Positions 36,420-44,619 of a stretch of DNA of 64,000 nt are shown piece after piece. The DNA is from an uncultured Flavobacteriaceae bacterium (GTDB lineage Bacteria > Bacteroidota > Bacteroidia > Flavobacteriales > Flavobacteriaceae), in the NCBI GenBank assembly GCA_947498845.1, contig CANMLX010000002.1, forward strand, positions 62,001 through 126,000. The letters are read 5' to 3'. The notes beneath the pieces are model-generated. The model made no database searches and was not told the origin of the DNA. It was given only the letters and a program-made list of their open reading frames with translations. The first letter of the stretch is position 1. Each line of letters begins with the position of its first letter. The translations under genes and the position numbers were made by a program.

Positions 36420-36447
36420 ATAACAATTAAGAAGAAAAAAACGTGAC
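36420..36447 (-). promoter_or_regulatory. ECF41-like promoter of the sigma factor gene
   Basis: Minus strand: GTCACGTTTTTTTCTTC, then GTTAT 17 bases after GTCACG, 40 bases upstream of the start at 36380. Shared with 35445-35472, indicating autoregulation. Confidence 0.6.
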
Positions 36448-36556
36448 AAAAATTAATTATAAGAAAACTGTTCTTTTAATATACTAATGCCATCTAATAT
36501 TCCTTTTCATTCAATTAATTTTTAGCTAACCAAAACTGATTTCATTAAAAAACCAG

Positions 36557-36586
36557 TTGCAATACAATATTAGTTTTATACATTTG
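36557..36586 (+). promoter_or_regulatory. Bacteroidetes-type promoter for the SRPBCC gene
   Basis: TTG at 36557-36559, 19-base spacer, TACATTTG at 36579-36586, matching the TTG-N17/19-TAnnTTTG consensus of primary sigma in Bacteroidetes, 30 bases before the ATG at 36617. Because the TTG belongs to the promoter, the upstream extension of the open frame is not translated. Confidence 0.65.
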
Positions 36587-36616
36587 CAACAAATTAATTT
36601 CTATAATCATATTAAA

Positions 36617-37060
36617 ATGGATAATTACACGCAATCTGTTCAGATAACGGGAAGCAAAAAAGGAATTTTTAATGCGCTTACTTTAAGCATTGATAAATGG
36701 TGGGGTGATGTTGACCAACCAGCCACAAAGCTTGGAACCACTTTTAAAGTTTCCTTCGGAGAAGCCTTTTGGGTTTTTAAAGTAATTGACTTTAAAGAGA
36801 ACAGTGTTTTAACATGGGAATGCATAAAATCTAATCAGGTGCATGATGGTCTGAAAGGTGTTAAAGAAGAATGGTTAGGCACTAAATTATATTGGAATAT
36901 CATAGAAGAAGATGCTAAAACGACCAAGATTGACTTTGTACATGAAGGTCTAGTTCCTGCATTTAATTGTTATGATGTTTGTGCCAAAGCCTGGGATTAT
37001 TTTATCACAGATAGCCTTAAGTCCTATATAGAAAATGGGATTGGTAAACCTGAGAAATAA
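36617..37060 (+). CDS. SRPBCC-domain protein (AHSA1-like)
   Basis: 147 residues from the ATG at 36617, set by the promoter match just upstream. SRPBCC/START-like fold: YTQSVQITGSKKGIFNALTL at the N-terminus, TWECIKSNQ and KTTKIDFVHEGLVP in the central sheet, C-terminal helix CAKAWDYFITDSLKSYIENG. Typical of small proteins binding hydrophobic ligands. Divergent from the sigma factor gene. Confidence 0.8.
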   Translation: MDNYTQSVQITGSKKGIFNALTLSIDKWWGDVDQPATKLGTTFKVSFGEAFWVFKVIDFKENSVLTWECIKSNQVHDGLKGVKEEWLGTKLYWNIIEEDAKTTKIDFVHEGLVPAFNCYDVCAKAWDYFITDSLKSYIENGIGKPEK

Positions 37061-37086
37061 CTCATGAAAAACCTAAACCTAAAAAA

Positions 37087-37144
37087 GGATTGCTAGAAAA
37101 TAAAACTGCAATAATTATTAATACAATAGATGAACTAGCAATCC
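37087..37144. repeat. 10-bp inverted repeat with 38-base loop
   Basis: GGATTGCTAG (37087-37096) and CTAGCAATCC (37135-37144), between the convergent ends of the SRPBCC and the 37216 gene. Could be a weak bidirectional terminator; no U-tract. Confidence 0.4.
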
Positions 37145-37215
37145 TAAAATTTTATATCAAAAGTGTTTTTTACTCTTAGCGTTTTTCTTGGTAATCAACT
37201 AAATGATTAAGACTG

Positions 37216-37635
37216 TTAGCTGTTAAATAATTGTTTTTCCTTTTTTTTATTAATAATACTTAAGCATATTCCAAATACCCCAAACTGAATGGTTAAATAA
37301 AAACTTTCCATTAGTATAAATTGGATGGCGTTTTCTATATTTTGTTTTGCAACTAATGCTAGCACATGAGATGTCCAAAAGAACAGCCCTACTATTAACA
37401 CATACCTCATACTTTTTACTAAATTACTTCCTGTAAATGAGAAAAAGTTATATAAATAAGTAAGTACCATACCCTGAATTAAAATTGTTAAAAATCCAAT
37501 AACCATATTTGGCTCTCCTTTAAAGTAACCAAACGCTAAATACTTATCCTCAAACAATACAATATGCCATATAATAGCAATTATAAATGTTATAACAGTA
37601 TAAGCTAGCGTACCAAGAATTATCTTTTTTATCAT
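37216..37635 (-). CDS. Small multi-spanning membrane protein
   Basis: 139 residues with four hydrophobic helices (about 5-25, 45-65, 75-95, 105-128; for example IILGTLAYTVITFIIAIIWH). Resembles small integral membrane proteins of unknown function. Twelve bases downstream of the SnoaL-like gene; ends the unit sigma factor, SnoaL, membrane protein. Confidence 0.6.
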   Translation of the reverse strand: MIKKIILGTLAYTVITFIIAIIWHIVLFEDKYLAFGYFKGEPNMVIGFLTILIQGMVLTYLYNFFSFTGSNLVKSMRYVLIVGLFFWTSHVLALVAKQNIENAIQFILMESFYLTIQFGVFGICLSIINKKKEKQLFNS

Positions 37636-37647
37636 TCCTATAATTCT

Positions 37648-38013
37648 TTATAAGTTAAACTCTTTCTTATATTCAGCTGGGTCATAGTATACCTTCATCG
37701 TTTTTATTTTTCCTTTTTCCATGGTATAAAACTCTGCAATATCTAAATCTATTATCTTTCCAGATGGTGCTTCTATTTTTAATACAACTTGGGTAACTAC
37801 CATGTTCTCCCCTGAAACAATGCTTAACAATTCATGCCCCCTTACGAGTTTCCCAAACTCTAAATGTAAATTAATGTTTGCTTCTTTGCCTTTTACTATA
37901 TCAACAGGTCCTTGAAACACAATGTTCTCATCCATTAAATCCATCCAATCAGAAGTTTGTGCTCCCATAGATTGTTGAAAAGCTTCTAAAATTTCTAATG
38001 CTGTTTTACTCAT
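37648..38013 (-). CDS. SnoaL-like NTF2-fold protein
   Basis: 121 residues. Helix ALEILEAFQQSMGAQTSDWM, then the strand NIVFQGPVDIVKGKEANINL and the C-terminal DLDIAEFYTMEKGKIKTMKV. Cytoplasmic; binding or cyclase function not assignable. Between the sigma-70 family gene and the membrane protein. Confidence 0.7.
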   Translation of the reverse strand: MSKTALEILEAFQQSMGAQTSDWMDLMDENIVFQGPVDIVKGKEANINLHLEFGKLVRGHELLSIVSGENMVVTQVVLKIEAPSGKIIDLDIAEFYTMEKGKIKTMKVYYDPAEYKKEFNL

Positions 38014-38089
38014 TTTTCTATTATTTTTTTAATGATTTATATTATTTAGACAAATGGAGACATCATTTCGGACGAGAAATTCTATTTTT

Positions 38090-38869
38090 TTAATTCGTAC
38101 CCCAACTTTCTAAATTTTCCAGCATGTAAATATTTAATATTGAGTTATTAGAATGCAATGGGTCTATACCATTAACAAGCTCTAATCTTAAATTTAAAAG
38201 ATATTCATGATTATCTGAATTACCTTCTTTTATAAGTTTTATTTGTTGTTCCTGAATATGAGTATCTTGATTAGGATTTAAAACACCCTTTAATGTAGTA
38301 CATTGGTGGCATGTTCCATTCTTATTGATAAATGCACATCTGTCTTTAAAAATACGCATCATATTCTTTCGAGCATCAGCCAAAGCGTGTTTAACAACAC
38401 CCTCAGAAAACGTTGTGATTTCCATGATTTCTGATACTTTAAAATGATAAACTTCCTTGAGTAATAAACAGATTTGTTGTTTTAAGAGCAATGTTTTGTT
38501 TATGCAATTAAAACAATAATTAATATGTTCTTTTATCTCATAATTTCGTTCGGGTGTTTGTTCAAAAACAACTTTCATTTTAGTAGATAATTCCAAAGAT
38601 TTTGAATGCGAATTTGCACCTAAATCTTGAGCATTCTCTTTCCATCTTTTATACTTAGTTAAATGGTTTTTAGCAGTATTTAGTGCAATACTAAATACCC
38701 AAGTTTTAAATGAAGATTTCTTTTGAAATGTATCTAACTTTTCAAATACTTTAATGTAAGTATCTTGTACAAGGTCTTCTGTATCTTGCTTATTCGTTAA
38801 TAACCTAAAGATAAAAGACGACAGTTCATTTTTAAAATCTAGAAACTCTTTTTGATAATGGTCTAACAT
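38090..38869 (-). CDS. Sigma-70 family RNA polymerase sigma factor
   Basis: 259 residues. Region 2 (about 10-75; QDTEDLVQDTYIKVFEKLDT and SFKTWVFSIALNTAKNHL) and region 4 (about 130-185; LLLKQQICLLLKEVYHFKVS). The C-terminal about 65 residues include a CHQC motif and further Cys residues, a possible metal- or redox-sensing extension not present in plain ECF factors. No anti-sigma gene adjacent. Targets unknown; likely the two genes downstream. Confidence 0.75.
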   Translation of the reverse strand: MLDHYQKEFLDFKNELSSFIFRLLTNKQDTEDLVQDTYIKVFEKLDTFQKKSSFKTWVFSIALNTAKNHLTKYKRWKENAQDLGANSHSKSLELSTKMKVVFEQTPERNYEIKEHINYCFNCINKTLLLKQQICLLLKEVYHFKVSEIMEITTFSEGVVKHALADARKNMMRIFKDRCAFINKNGTCHQCTTLKGVLNPNQDTHIQEQQIKLIKEGNSDNHEYLLNLRLELVNGIDPLHSNNSILNIYMLENLESWGTN

Positions 38870-38916
38870 AACTTTTTAAACAATACGACATACTTAAAAG
38901 AATAGACAGTAATTTG

Positions 38917-39345
38917 TTATCTATCTTTTAAGACTAATTTAAGTTCTTCTTTAAGTGCTTTCCGCATTTTATCCTGAAGCTCTTTTCCTCCATCAACATA
39001 ATTTTTGACTTTAATTTTCCCTTCCTCAGTAACATCTCTATGATGCGCACTCCAATTGGCTATATTTAGCATAACAGGCATTAAGTCTATACCTTTTTCA
39101 GTTAAACTATAGACATTCTTTTGCTTATGATGCGCATCTTTGGTCTTAATTAAAATTCCAAATTGCTCTAATTTGTTTAATCTATCTGTTAAAATATTAC
39201 TAGCTATTTTCTCGTCAGAGTTTAACATTTCTCTAAAATATCGCTTCCCATCGAACATTATATCCCTAATAATCAACAAAGTCCATTTATCTCCAAACAC
39301 TTCTAAAGCCTGATTAATTGGGCAATATGACTTACAATTTTTCAT
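38917..39345 (-). CDS. HxlR-family regulator of cassette 2
   Basis: 142 residues, HxlR winged helix (CPINQALEVFGDKWTLLIIR), recognition helix region IASNILTDRLNKLEQFGIL. Two Cys in the first eight residues (Cys4 and Cys8), Cys8 aligning with the sensor Cys of YodB-like proteins. Divergent from the cassette 2 operon starting at 39460. The intergenic region has degenerate forms of the CTTG-N7-CAAG repeat, implying a diverged recognition sequence. Confidence 0.85.
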   Translation of the reverse strand: MKNCKSYCPINQALEVFGDKWTLLIIRDIMFDGKRYFREMLNSDEKIASNILTDRLNKLEQFGILIKTKDAHHKQKNVYSLTEKGIDLMPVMLNIANWSAHHRDVTEEGKIKVKNYVDGGKELQDKMRKALKEELKLVLKDR

Positions 39346-39371
39346 ATAAAACTAATTTTATTATAAAACCA

Positions 39372-39423
39372 CTTGTAAAATACAATTAGTTTTACATATA
39401 TTTGTCCAGTTGTTTTTTGCAAC
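39372..39423. promoter_or_regulatory. Degenerate operator pair in the cassette 2 divergent promoter
   Basis: CTTG (39372-39375), seven bases, CAAT (39383-39386), and GTTG (39409-39412), seven bases, CAAC (39420-39423). Both keep the 4-7-4 geometry of the CTTG-N7-CAAG sites. A promoter-like TATATTTG lies between at about 39397-39404, so the second site would overlap the transcription start. Confidence 0.45.
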
Positions 39424-39459
39424 CAGTCAAATATACAATAATATTCAACATTAGAAAAT

Positions 39460-39957
39460 ATGGAAATGGACTTATCAATTACACGACTACAGGAACAATA
39501 CAAATATCATAGTATACTCTTTAGAAATGTGTTAAAAGGCGTTGAGCCAAAACACACACATGTTAGACTAAACGGAATTACCAATCATATCTCATGGATT
39601 GCTGGAAATTTAGCAGCTACTAGATTTAACCTAGGAAATACCATTGGTATAGAAATACAACAAGCCTTTCCGGAATTCTTCGAAGGACACAAAGCAATTA
39701 TTTCAGATACACAATATCCCTCTTTAGAAGAAATAATAAAAGATTGGGATAGAATTACACCAATTTTAGAAAAGAGGCTTATCGAATTAACGCCAGAACA
39801 ATTGGTTACTAAATCGCCTCTTTTTATACCCAAAACATTAGAAAAAAACAACTTGTTAGGAACTTTACTATTCTTAATAGATAGAGAATCTTACGCTATT
39901 GGACAAATAGCTCTAATAAGAAAAGCTTTTGGCTACGAGGCAATGAAATACGAATAA
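39460..39957 (+). CDS. DinB-like protein, first gene of cassette 2 operon
   Basis: 165 residues, helical bundle of the DinB/YfiT type (ITNHISWIAGNLAATRFNLG in helix 2, ending LIDRESYAIGQIALIRKAFG). Members bind a metal via three His; here His residues occur in ITNHIS and elsewhere but only part of the triad is recognisable. Two possible starts (MEMDL). Leads a run of eight plus-strand genes; its role with the exporter is unknown. Confidence 0.7.
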   Translation: MEMDLSITRLQEQYKYHSILFRNVLKGVEPKHTHVRLNGITNHISWIAGNLAATRFNLGNTIGIEIQQAFPEFFEGHKAIISDTQYPSLEEIIKDWDRITPILEKRLIELTPEQLVTKSPLFIPKTLEKNNLLGTLLFLIDRESYAIGQIALIRKAFGYEAMKYE

Positions 39958-39974
39958 AATTAAAATAAATAAAA

Positions 39975-40757
39975 ATGAAAAACCAATTATTAGAAAACAA
40001 AAACGCATTAATCTTTGGTGCAAAAGGAGCATTAGGAAAACAAGTAGCTAAAGCTTTTAAAGAAAGTGGCGCGAATATATACTTATCTGATATTAATGTT
40101 GAGGGAATAGAAACCTCTGATTTAGGTGAAATAAGAAAAGTTGATACTTTGAACGAGGAGGAAGTAAATGGTTATTTTTCATGGTTCGACCGTGAAAATG
40201 TAGCTGTTGATATTGTCATTAATTTGAGCGCTTCAAATCCTGCAGAATACAACCATGGAAAACCTGCATTGGATGTTTCCTTAGAGCAATTTCTAATCCC
40301 GTTAAAGACTACAACTGCCAATCAATTTGTAACGGCAAAAGCAGCATTCCCATTGATGGCCAAACAAAATAGTGGTGTTATCATTTTCATCACTTCCACA
40401 TTGGCAAAAGTTGGTTCCCCCTGGAGTGCTGCACTTACGGCCTCACATGCTGCCACGGAAGGCTTGGTTAAAAGCCTTGCGAGTGAATGGGGTGCGGAAG
40501 GTGTCCGGGTTCTCGGGGTGCGTTCAGAAGCTATGCCAGATTCCCCAACTATAGATTACACCTTTGAAACTATGGGTGCCAATATGGGTATGAGTAGGGA
40601 TGAAATGCAAGGATTTATAGAACAGCAAAAAACCGCTTTAAAACGTTTGCCATCAACAGCAGACACTGCGGATGTGATAGTTCTTGCTGCCTCAGACCTT
40701 GCAGGATATATGACGGGAACTATGCTCAACCATTCTGGTGGTCACATCTTGGAATAA
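39975..40757 (+). CDS. SDR-fold protein with altered active site
   Basis: 260 residues. Rossmann fold with FGAKGALGKQVAKAFKESGA (about 14-33) in place of TGxxxGxG, and FITSTLAKVG followed by ALTASHAATEG where YxxxK would be expected: both the catalytic Tyr and Lys are missing. Also no NNAG (NLSAS instead). Such proteins may bind NAD(P)H or act as non-classical reductases, or be regulatory. Base composition from here through the barrel gene is visibly less AT-rich than in cassette 1. Confidence 0.7.
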   Translation: MKNQLLENKNALIFGAKGALGKQVAKAFKESGANIYLSDINVEGIETSDLGEIRKVDTLNEEEVNGYFSWFDRENVAVDIVINLSASNPAEYNHGKPALDVSLEQFLIPLKTTTANQFVTAKAAFPLMAKQNSGVIIFITSTLAKVGSPWSAALTASHAATEGLVKSLASEWGAEGVRVLGVRSEAMPDSPTIDYTFETMGANMGMSRDEMQGFIEQQKTALKRLPSTADTADVIVLAASDLAGYMTGTMLNHSGGHILE

Positions 40758-40779
40758 ATAACAACCAACAATACATTAT

Positions 40780-43134
40780 ATGAGTGCCTTAAAAAAAACA
40801 GAAGAAAAACTCAACGCATTTGCTATTAAATGGGGCGAGTTCATCATTAAATACAAGTGGGGAGTCCTATTAGCCAGTATATTACTGGCTTTTGGGATTG
40901 CTTCCCATGGAAAAATGGAATTTGATGGGGATTATCACACCTATTTCAGTGATGATAACCCAGAACTTTTAGCCTTTGATGGTCTTCAGGAAAAGTACAC
41001 CAAAGACGATAATGCTTTCATTGTACTGACTGCAAAGAATGGAGATATTTTCACTAAGGAAAATTTAATGGCCATTGAAGAATTGGCTGCGGAAGCTTGG
41101 AACACGCCATTTTCCAACCGTGTGGATGCCATTACCAACTTTCAGCATACCAGAGCAGACAATGATGATTTGTATGTAGAGGATTTGTCCTATGAAACCA
41201 GTTTAAAATCTGAAGAGGATATTAAACGGATAAGAGAGATTGCCTTGAAAGAACCCTTACTGGTCAATAGACTGATTAACAAAGATGGTTCCATTACGGC
41301 AGTAAATGTAAACGTAACCTTTCCTGGGTTGAGCGATGATGAAAACCCCAAGACCGTTGCCTTTGTACGCAACATGATTGAAGAATTCAAGCAAAAGCAT
41401 CCGCAGTTTGATGTGCACCTTTCAGGGATTGTTATGCTACAGGATGCCATGTTCTCTACAGCCCAGAAAGACATGATGTACACCATGATAATGTTTGTGA
41501 TTGTCATTCTCATGATAATCATTCTCACACGTAGTTTCCTTAGCACCATAGTAACACTATTGACTATAATCTTTTCGATTGCTGTCGCCATAGGTTTCTT
41601 GGGACTTGCAGGTATCAAGCTTACACCTTCTTCGGCATCTTTCCCTACCATTGTATTGACTCTGGCGGTGGCAGATAGTATTCACATCCTAGTTACATTT
41701 TTACATAATATTCGTAAAAAAGGACTGCCTAAAAACTTTGCAATTGTAGAAAGTCTTCGATTGAATTTTATGCCTGTCTTCATAACAAGTATTACAACCA
41801 TTATAGGCTTTCTTTCTATGAACTTTGGAGACGTACCACCATTTGCCGATTTAGGCAACATCGTTTCCGTTGGAATTTTGGCCGCACTAGTATTCTCATT
41901 AACATTCTTGCCTGCGTTTATTGCCATTATGCCAATCAAGCAACGAGAACCACAAAGTAATACGGCTAAACATTTAAAGAAAGATTGGTTGTATCGTTTC
42001 GGGGAATATGTTTCGGCAAACCCGAAAAAGTTGGCGGGTATTTCTTTAGTGGTTATCGGAATCCTATCCGTATTATCCTTTAGGAATTTCTTTGATGACG
42101 AGTTCATTAAGTATTTCGACGAAACTGTTGATTTTAGAATCGATAGTGATTACATCAGTGATAATATCACTGGGATATACAATATCGAATACTCCATAGG
42201 TGCTGGGGAAAGTGGAGGCATCAATAACCCTAAGTACCTTAAAAAATTAGAGGAGTTTGAAAAGTGGTTTGAAAAACAACCCAAGGTGGTACATGTAAAC
42301 TCCTTTACAGAAGTCGCCAGACGCATCAATAAATCCATGCATGGAGATAATGAAGCCTATTACCGAGTGCCAGATTCCAGACAAGAAGCTGCCCAATATC
42401 TACTGCTTTATGAAATGTCATTGCCCTTTGGTTTGGATTTAAATAATCAGGTCAACGTCGATAAATCGGAAACCCGTTTTACAGTTACCACAAGAAATCT
42501 CAGAAGTTCTGAATTAATTGCCCTTTCGGAAAGTGGCGAAAAATGGCTAAAGGAGAACGCTTCCGAAGAAATGAAAGCATTAGGTACCAGTAGTACGTTG
42601 ATGTTCTCAAAACTAGGGGTAAGACAAGCCGATAGTATGATGAGTGGAAATATTATAGCCCTCATTTTGATTTCACTGATTTTAATGTTGGCTCTTAGAC
42701 ACTTCAAAATTGGCTTATTGAGTATTATCCCTAATGTAGCTCCCGTAGCCATAGGATTTGGTTTGTGGGCACTCTATCTGGGCGAAATAAATACGGGTAT
42801 GGTCGTAGTATTCGGTATGACTCTAGGTGTCATTGTAGATGATACAGTACACTTTGTTTCCAAGTTTTTAAGGGCACGAAGAGAGTTAGGATATTCAGCC
42901 CCAGAAGCAGTTAAGTATGCCTTTGAAACCGTAGGTAAAGCCCTTATTATCACTACAGTGGTACTGTTATCAGGATTTCTGGTTTTAGCACAATCGTCTT
43001 TTGCCATGACCAGCTATATGGCAAGAATAACCTGTATCATTATTCCTGCAGCCTTATTGGTAGATTTTATTTTGCTGCCATCACTGTTGATTTTGGCAAG
43101 CAATGATAAAGAAGTAGTAAAAACAAAACATTAA
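40780..43134 (+). CDS. RND/MMPL-superfamily exporter of cassette 2
   Basis: 784 residues, same architecture as the 21219-23579 product: FDGDYHTYFSDDNPELLAFD at the start of the first periplasmic loop, TLAVADSIHILVTFL and GMTLGVIVDDTVHF in the two membrane halves. Much of the second periplasmic loop is shared verbatim (for example YISDNITGIYNIEYSIGAGE). Predicted inner-membrane exporter for a hydrophobic molecule; presumably passes cargo to the LolA-like protein. Starts 22 bases after the SDR gene. Confidence 0.88.
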   Translation: MSALKKTEEKLNAFAIKWGEFIIKYKWGVLLASILLAFGIASHGKMEFDGDYHTYFSDDNPELLAFDGLQEKYTKDDNAFIVLTAKNGDIFTKENLMAIEELAAEAWNTPFSNRVDAITNFQHTRADNDDLYVEDLSYETSLKSEEDIKRIREIALKEPLLVNRLINKDGSITAVNVNVTFPGLSDDENPKTVAFVRNMIEEFKQKHPQFDVHLSGIVMLQDAMFSTAQKDMMYTMIMFVIVILMIIILTRSFLSTIVTLLTIIFSIAVAIGFLGLAGIKLTPSSASFPTIVLTLAVADSIHILVTFLHNIRKKGLPKNFAIVESLRLNFMPVFITSITTIIGFLSMNFGDVPPFADLGNIVSVGILAALVFSLTFLPAFIAIMPIKQREPQSNTAKHLKKDWLYRFGEYVSANPKKLAGISLVVIGILSVLSFRNFFDDEFIKYFDETVDFRIDSDYISDNITGIYNIEYSIGAGESGGINNPKYLKKLEEFEKWFEKQPKVVHVNSFTEVARRINKSMHGDNEAYYRVPDSRQEAAQYLLLYEMSLPFGLDLNNQVNVDKSETRFTVTTRNLRSSELIALSESGEKWLKENASEEMKALGTSSTLMFSKLGVRQADSMMSGNIIALILISLILMLALRHFKIGLLSIIPNVAPVAIGFGLWALYLGEINTGMVVVFGMTLGVIVDDTVHFVSKFLRARRELGYSAPEAVKYAFETVGKALIITTVVLLSGFLVLAQSSFAMTSYMARITCIIIPAALLVDFILLPSLLILASNDKEVVKTKH

Positions 43135-43148
43135 TTAAAAAAATGACT

Positions 43149-43724
43149 ATGAAAAACACACTCAAATTTTACCTATTCCTATGCATCTGTATTTTAATTG
43201 GATGTAATTCTGATGATGACAATTCTCAAACAAATAATCCTGTTTCAGAATTTAAAATTGATGGGGGCACACCTTATGCAACAGCTAATGGGTATTACAC
43301 TCAGGTCGAACTAGAAGGAGAGAAAGACAATTTTGTTCTTTATTTCATTGACGGCGAACTTGTTCCAATAACAAATCCTGAAAATGGTATTCCTTGTCCT
43401 TGGGTAGAAAACATGACTCAGGGCATTAAAATAAGGCTTAGGTCTATTTTAGATGATGAAATAGCTGCTGGTACTTACACATATAGTACTCAACAAAATG
43501 AGGCAGGTATAAATCCATATTCTCAAGCTTTTTATGGTTTTGAATTAGACAGTCAATGTTATTCTCAAACGGAGGAAGATTTAAACATTACTGGAGGTGA
43601 AATGACCATTGCTAAAACAAATGAAGAATATAGTATTACCTATAATCTCACTACAGAAAACGGACAGGTAATTAATGGTGCCTATTATGGTGAATTGAAA
43701 AAGCATTTGGCTTCTGAATGGTAG
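43149..43724 (+). CDS. Small lipoprotein of cassette 2
   Basis: 191 residues from the third codon's Met (43149). Lipobox LIGC (Cys19), NSDDDN follows. Shares GIPCPWVENMTQGIKIRLRS and the positions of two further Cys with the cassette 1 lipoprotein; overall moderately conserved. Outer-membrane or periplasm-facing anchor of unknown role in the exporter system. Confidence 0.75.
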   Translation: MKNTLKFYLFLCICILIGCNSDDDNSQTNNPVSEFKIDGGTPYATANGYYTQVELEGEKDNFVLYFIDGELVPITNPENGIPCPWVENMTQGIKIRLRSILDDEIAAGTYTYSTQQNEAGINPYSQAFYGFELDSQCYSQTEEDLNITGGEMTIAKTNEEYSITYNLTTENGQVINGAYYGELKKHLASEW

Positions 43725-43765
43725 ATAAAAACAATAAACACAAGTTGAATTAGAATAAAACATAT

Positions 43766-44542
43766 ATGATGAAAAGAATAATTGTTTTCGCATTACTAGT
43801 TGGCAGTGTGTCAATGGTAATCGCTCAAAGTCCTGAAGAAAAAGGACTTGAAATAGCAAAAGCAGCCAATAAAGCCGATGAAGGTTTTGGAAGCTTGGAA
43901 GTGAACCTGAAAATGATTCTTAAAAACAAGAACGGTCAGGTAAGTGAACGTGAAATCACCAATAAGATTTTGGAACAGATTGAAGATGGCGACAAATCGT
44001 TGGTGGCATTCAATACCCCTAGAGATGTCAAAGGAACAGCAACTTTAACTTTCACCCATAAAGTTGGAAGTGATGACCAGTGGTTGTATTTGCCCTCCAT
44101 CAAAAGGGTAAAACGAATTTCCTCCAGTAATAAATCTGGACCTTTTATGGGCAGTGAATTTGCCTTTGAAGATTTATCCTCTGATGAAGTTGAAAAGTAC
44201 GTCTACAAGTTCGTAGAAGAAAAAGAAGGTTTATTGATTGTAGAACAAGACCCTGTAGACCCAAAGTCAGGTTATGCCCGTAGACTGGTTTCATACAATA
44301 AGAACAAAGGCTATCGTGTAGAAAAAATTGAGTTCTATGACCGTAAGAATGAACTATTAAAAACGCTGGTGCATAAAGATTATAAGCAGTATAAAAACAA
44401 ACATTGGCGGTCTGGTACTATGGTAATGACGAATCACCAAAGTGGAAAGGAAACCACCTTGCTTTTTTCTGATTACAACTTCGGGGTAGAACTGGCTGAT
44501 GAGGATTTTACAGAAAACGCCCTAAAAAGAATTGGTGGCTGA
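43766..44542 (+). CDS. LolA-like protein of cassette 2
   Basis: 258 residues. Signal peptide (VIAQ), then the same signature segments as in cassette 1 (MILKNKNGQVSEREITNKIL, KVGSDDQWLYLPSIKRVKRI, PFMGSEFAFEDLSSDEVEKY). Periplasmic carrier fold. Nearly the same protein as 19814-20587, changes mostly conservative. Start may be either of two Met codons (MMKR). Confidence 0.85.
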   Translation: MMKRIIVFALLVGSVSMVIAQSPEEKGLEIAKAANKADEGFGSLEVNLKMILKNKNGQVSEREITNKILEQIEDGDKSLVAFNTPRDVKGTATLTFTHKVGSDDQWLYLPSIKRVKRISSSNKSGPFMGSEFAFEDLSSDEVEKYVYKFVEEKEGLLIVEQDPVDPKSGYARRLVSYNKNKGYRVEKIEFYDRKNELLKTLVHKDYKQYKNKHWRSGTMVMTNHQSGKETTLLFSDYNFGVELADEDFTENALKRIGG

Positions 44543-44568
44543 TTGATAGCTTTTTGATTGATGATGGA

Positions 44569-44600
44569 GAATCGGAATCCTTCATGTGAGGTTCCGATTC
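44569..44600 (+). repeat. Intercistronic hairpin of cassette 2
   Basis: GAATCGGAA (44569-44577) pairs with TTCCGATTC (44592-44600), with further CC/GG pairs inside. Same place between LolA-like and barrel genes as the hairpin at 19755-19792, and it shares the GAATCGGAA core although the flanks differ. Confidence 0.5.
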
Positions 44601-44619
44601 CTTCTATTTTCCAAATATT

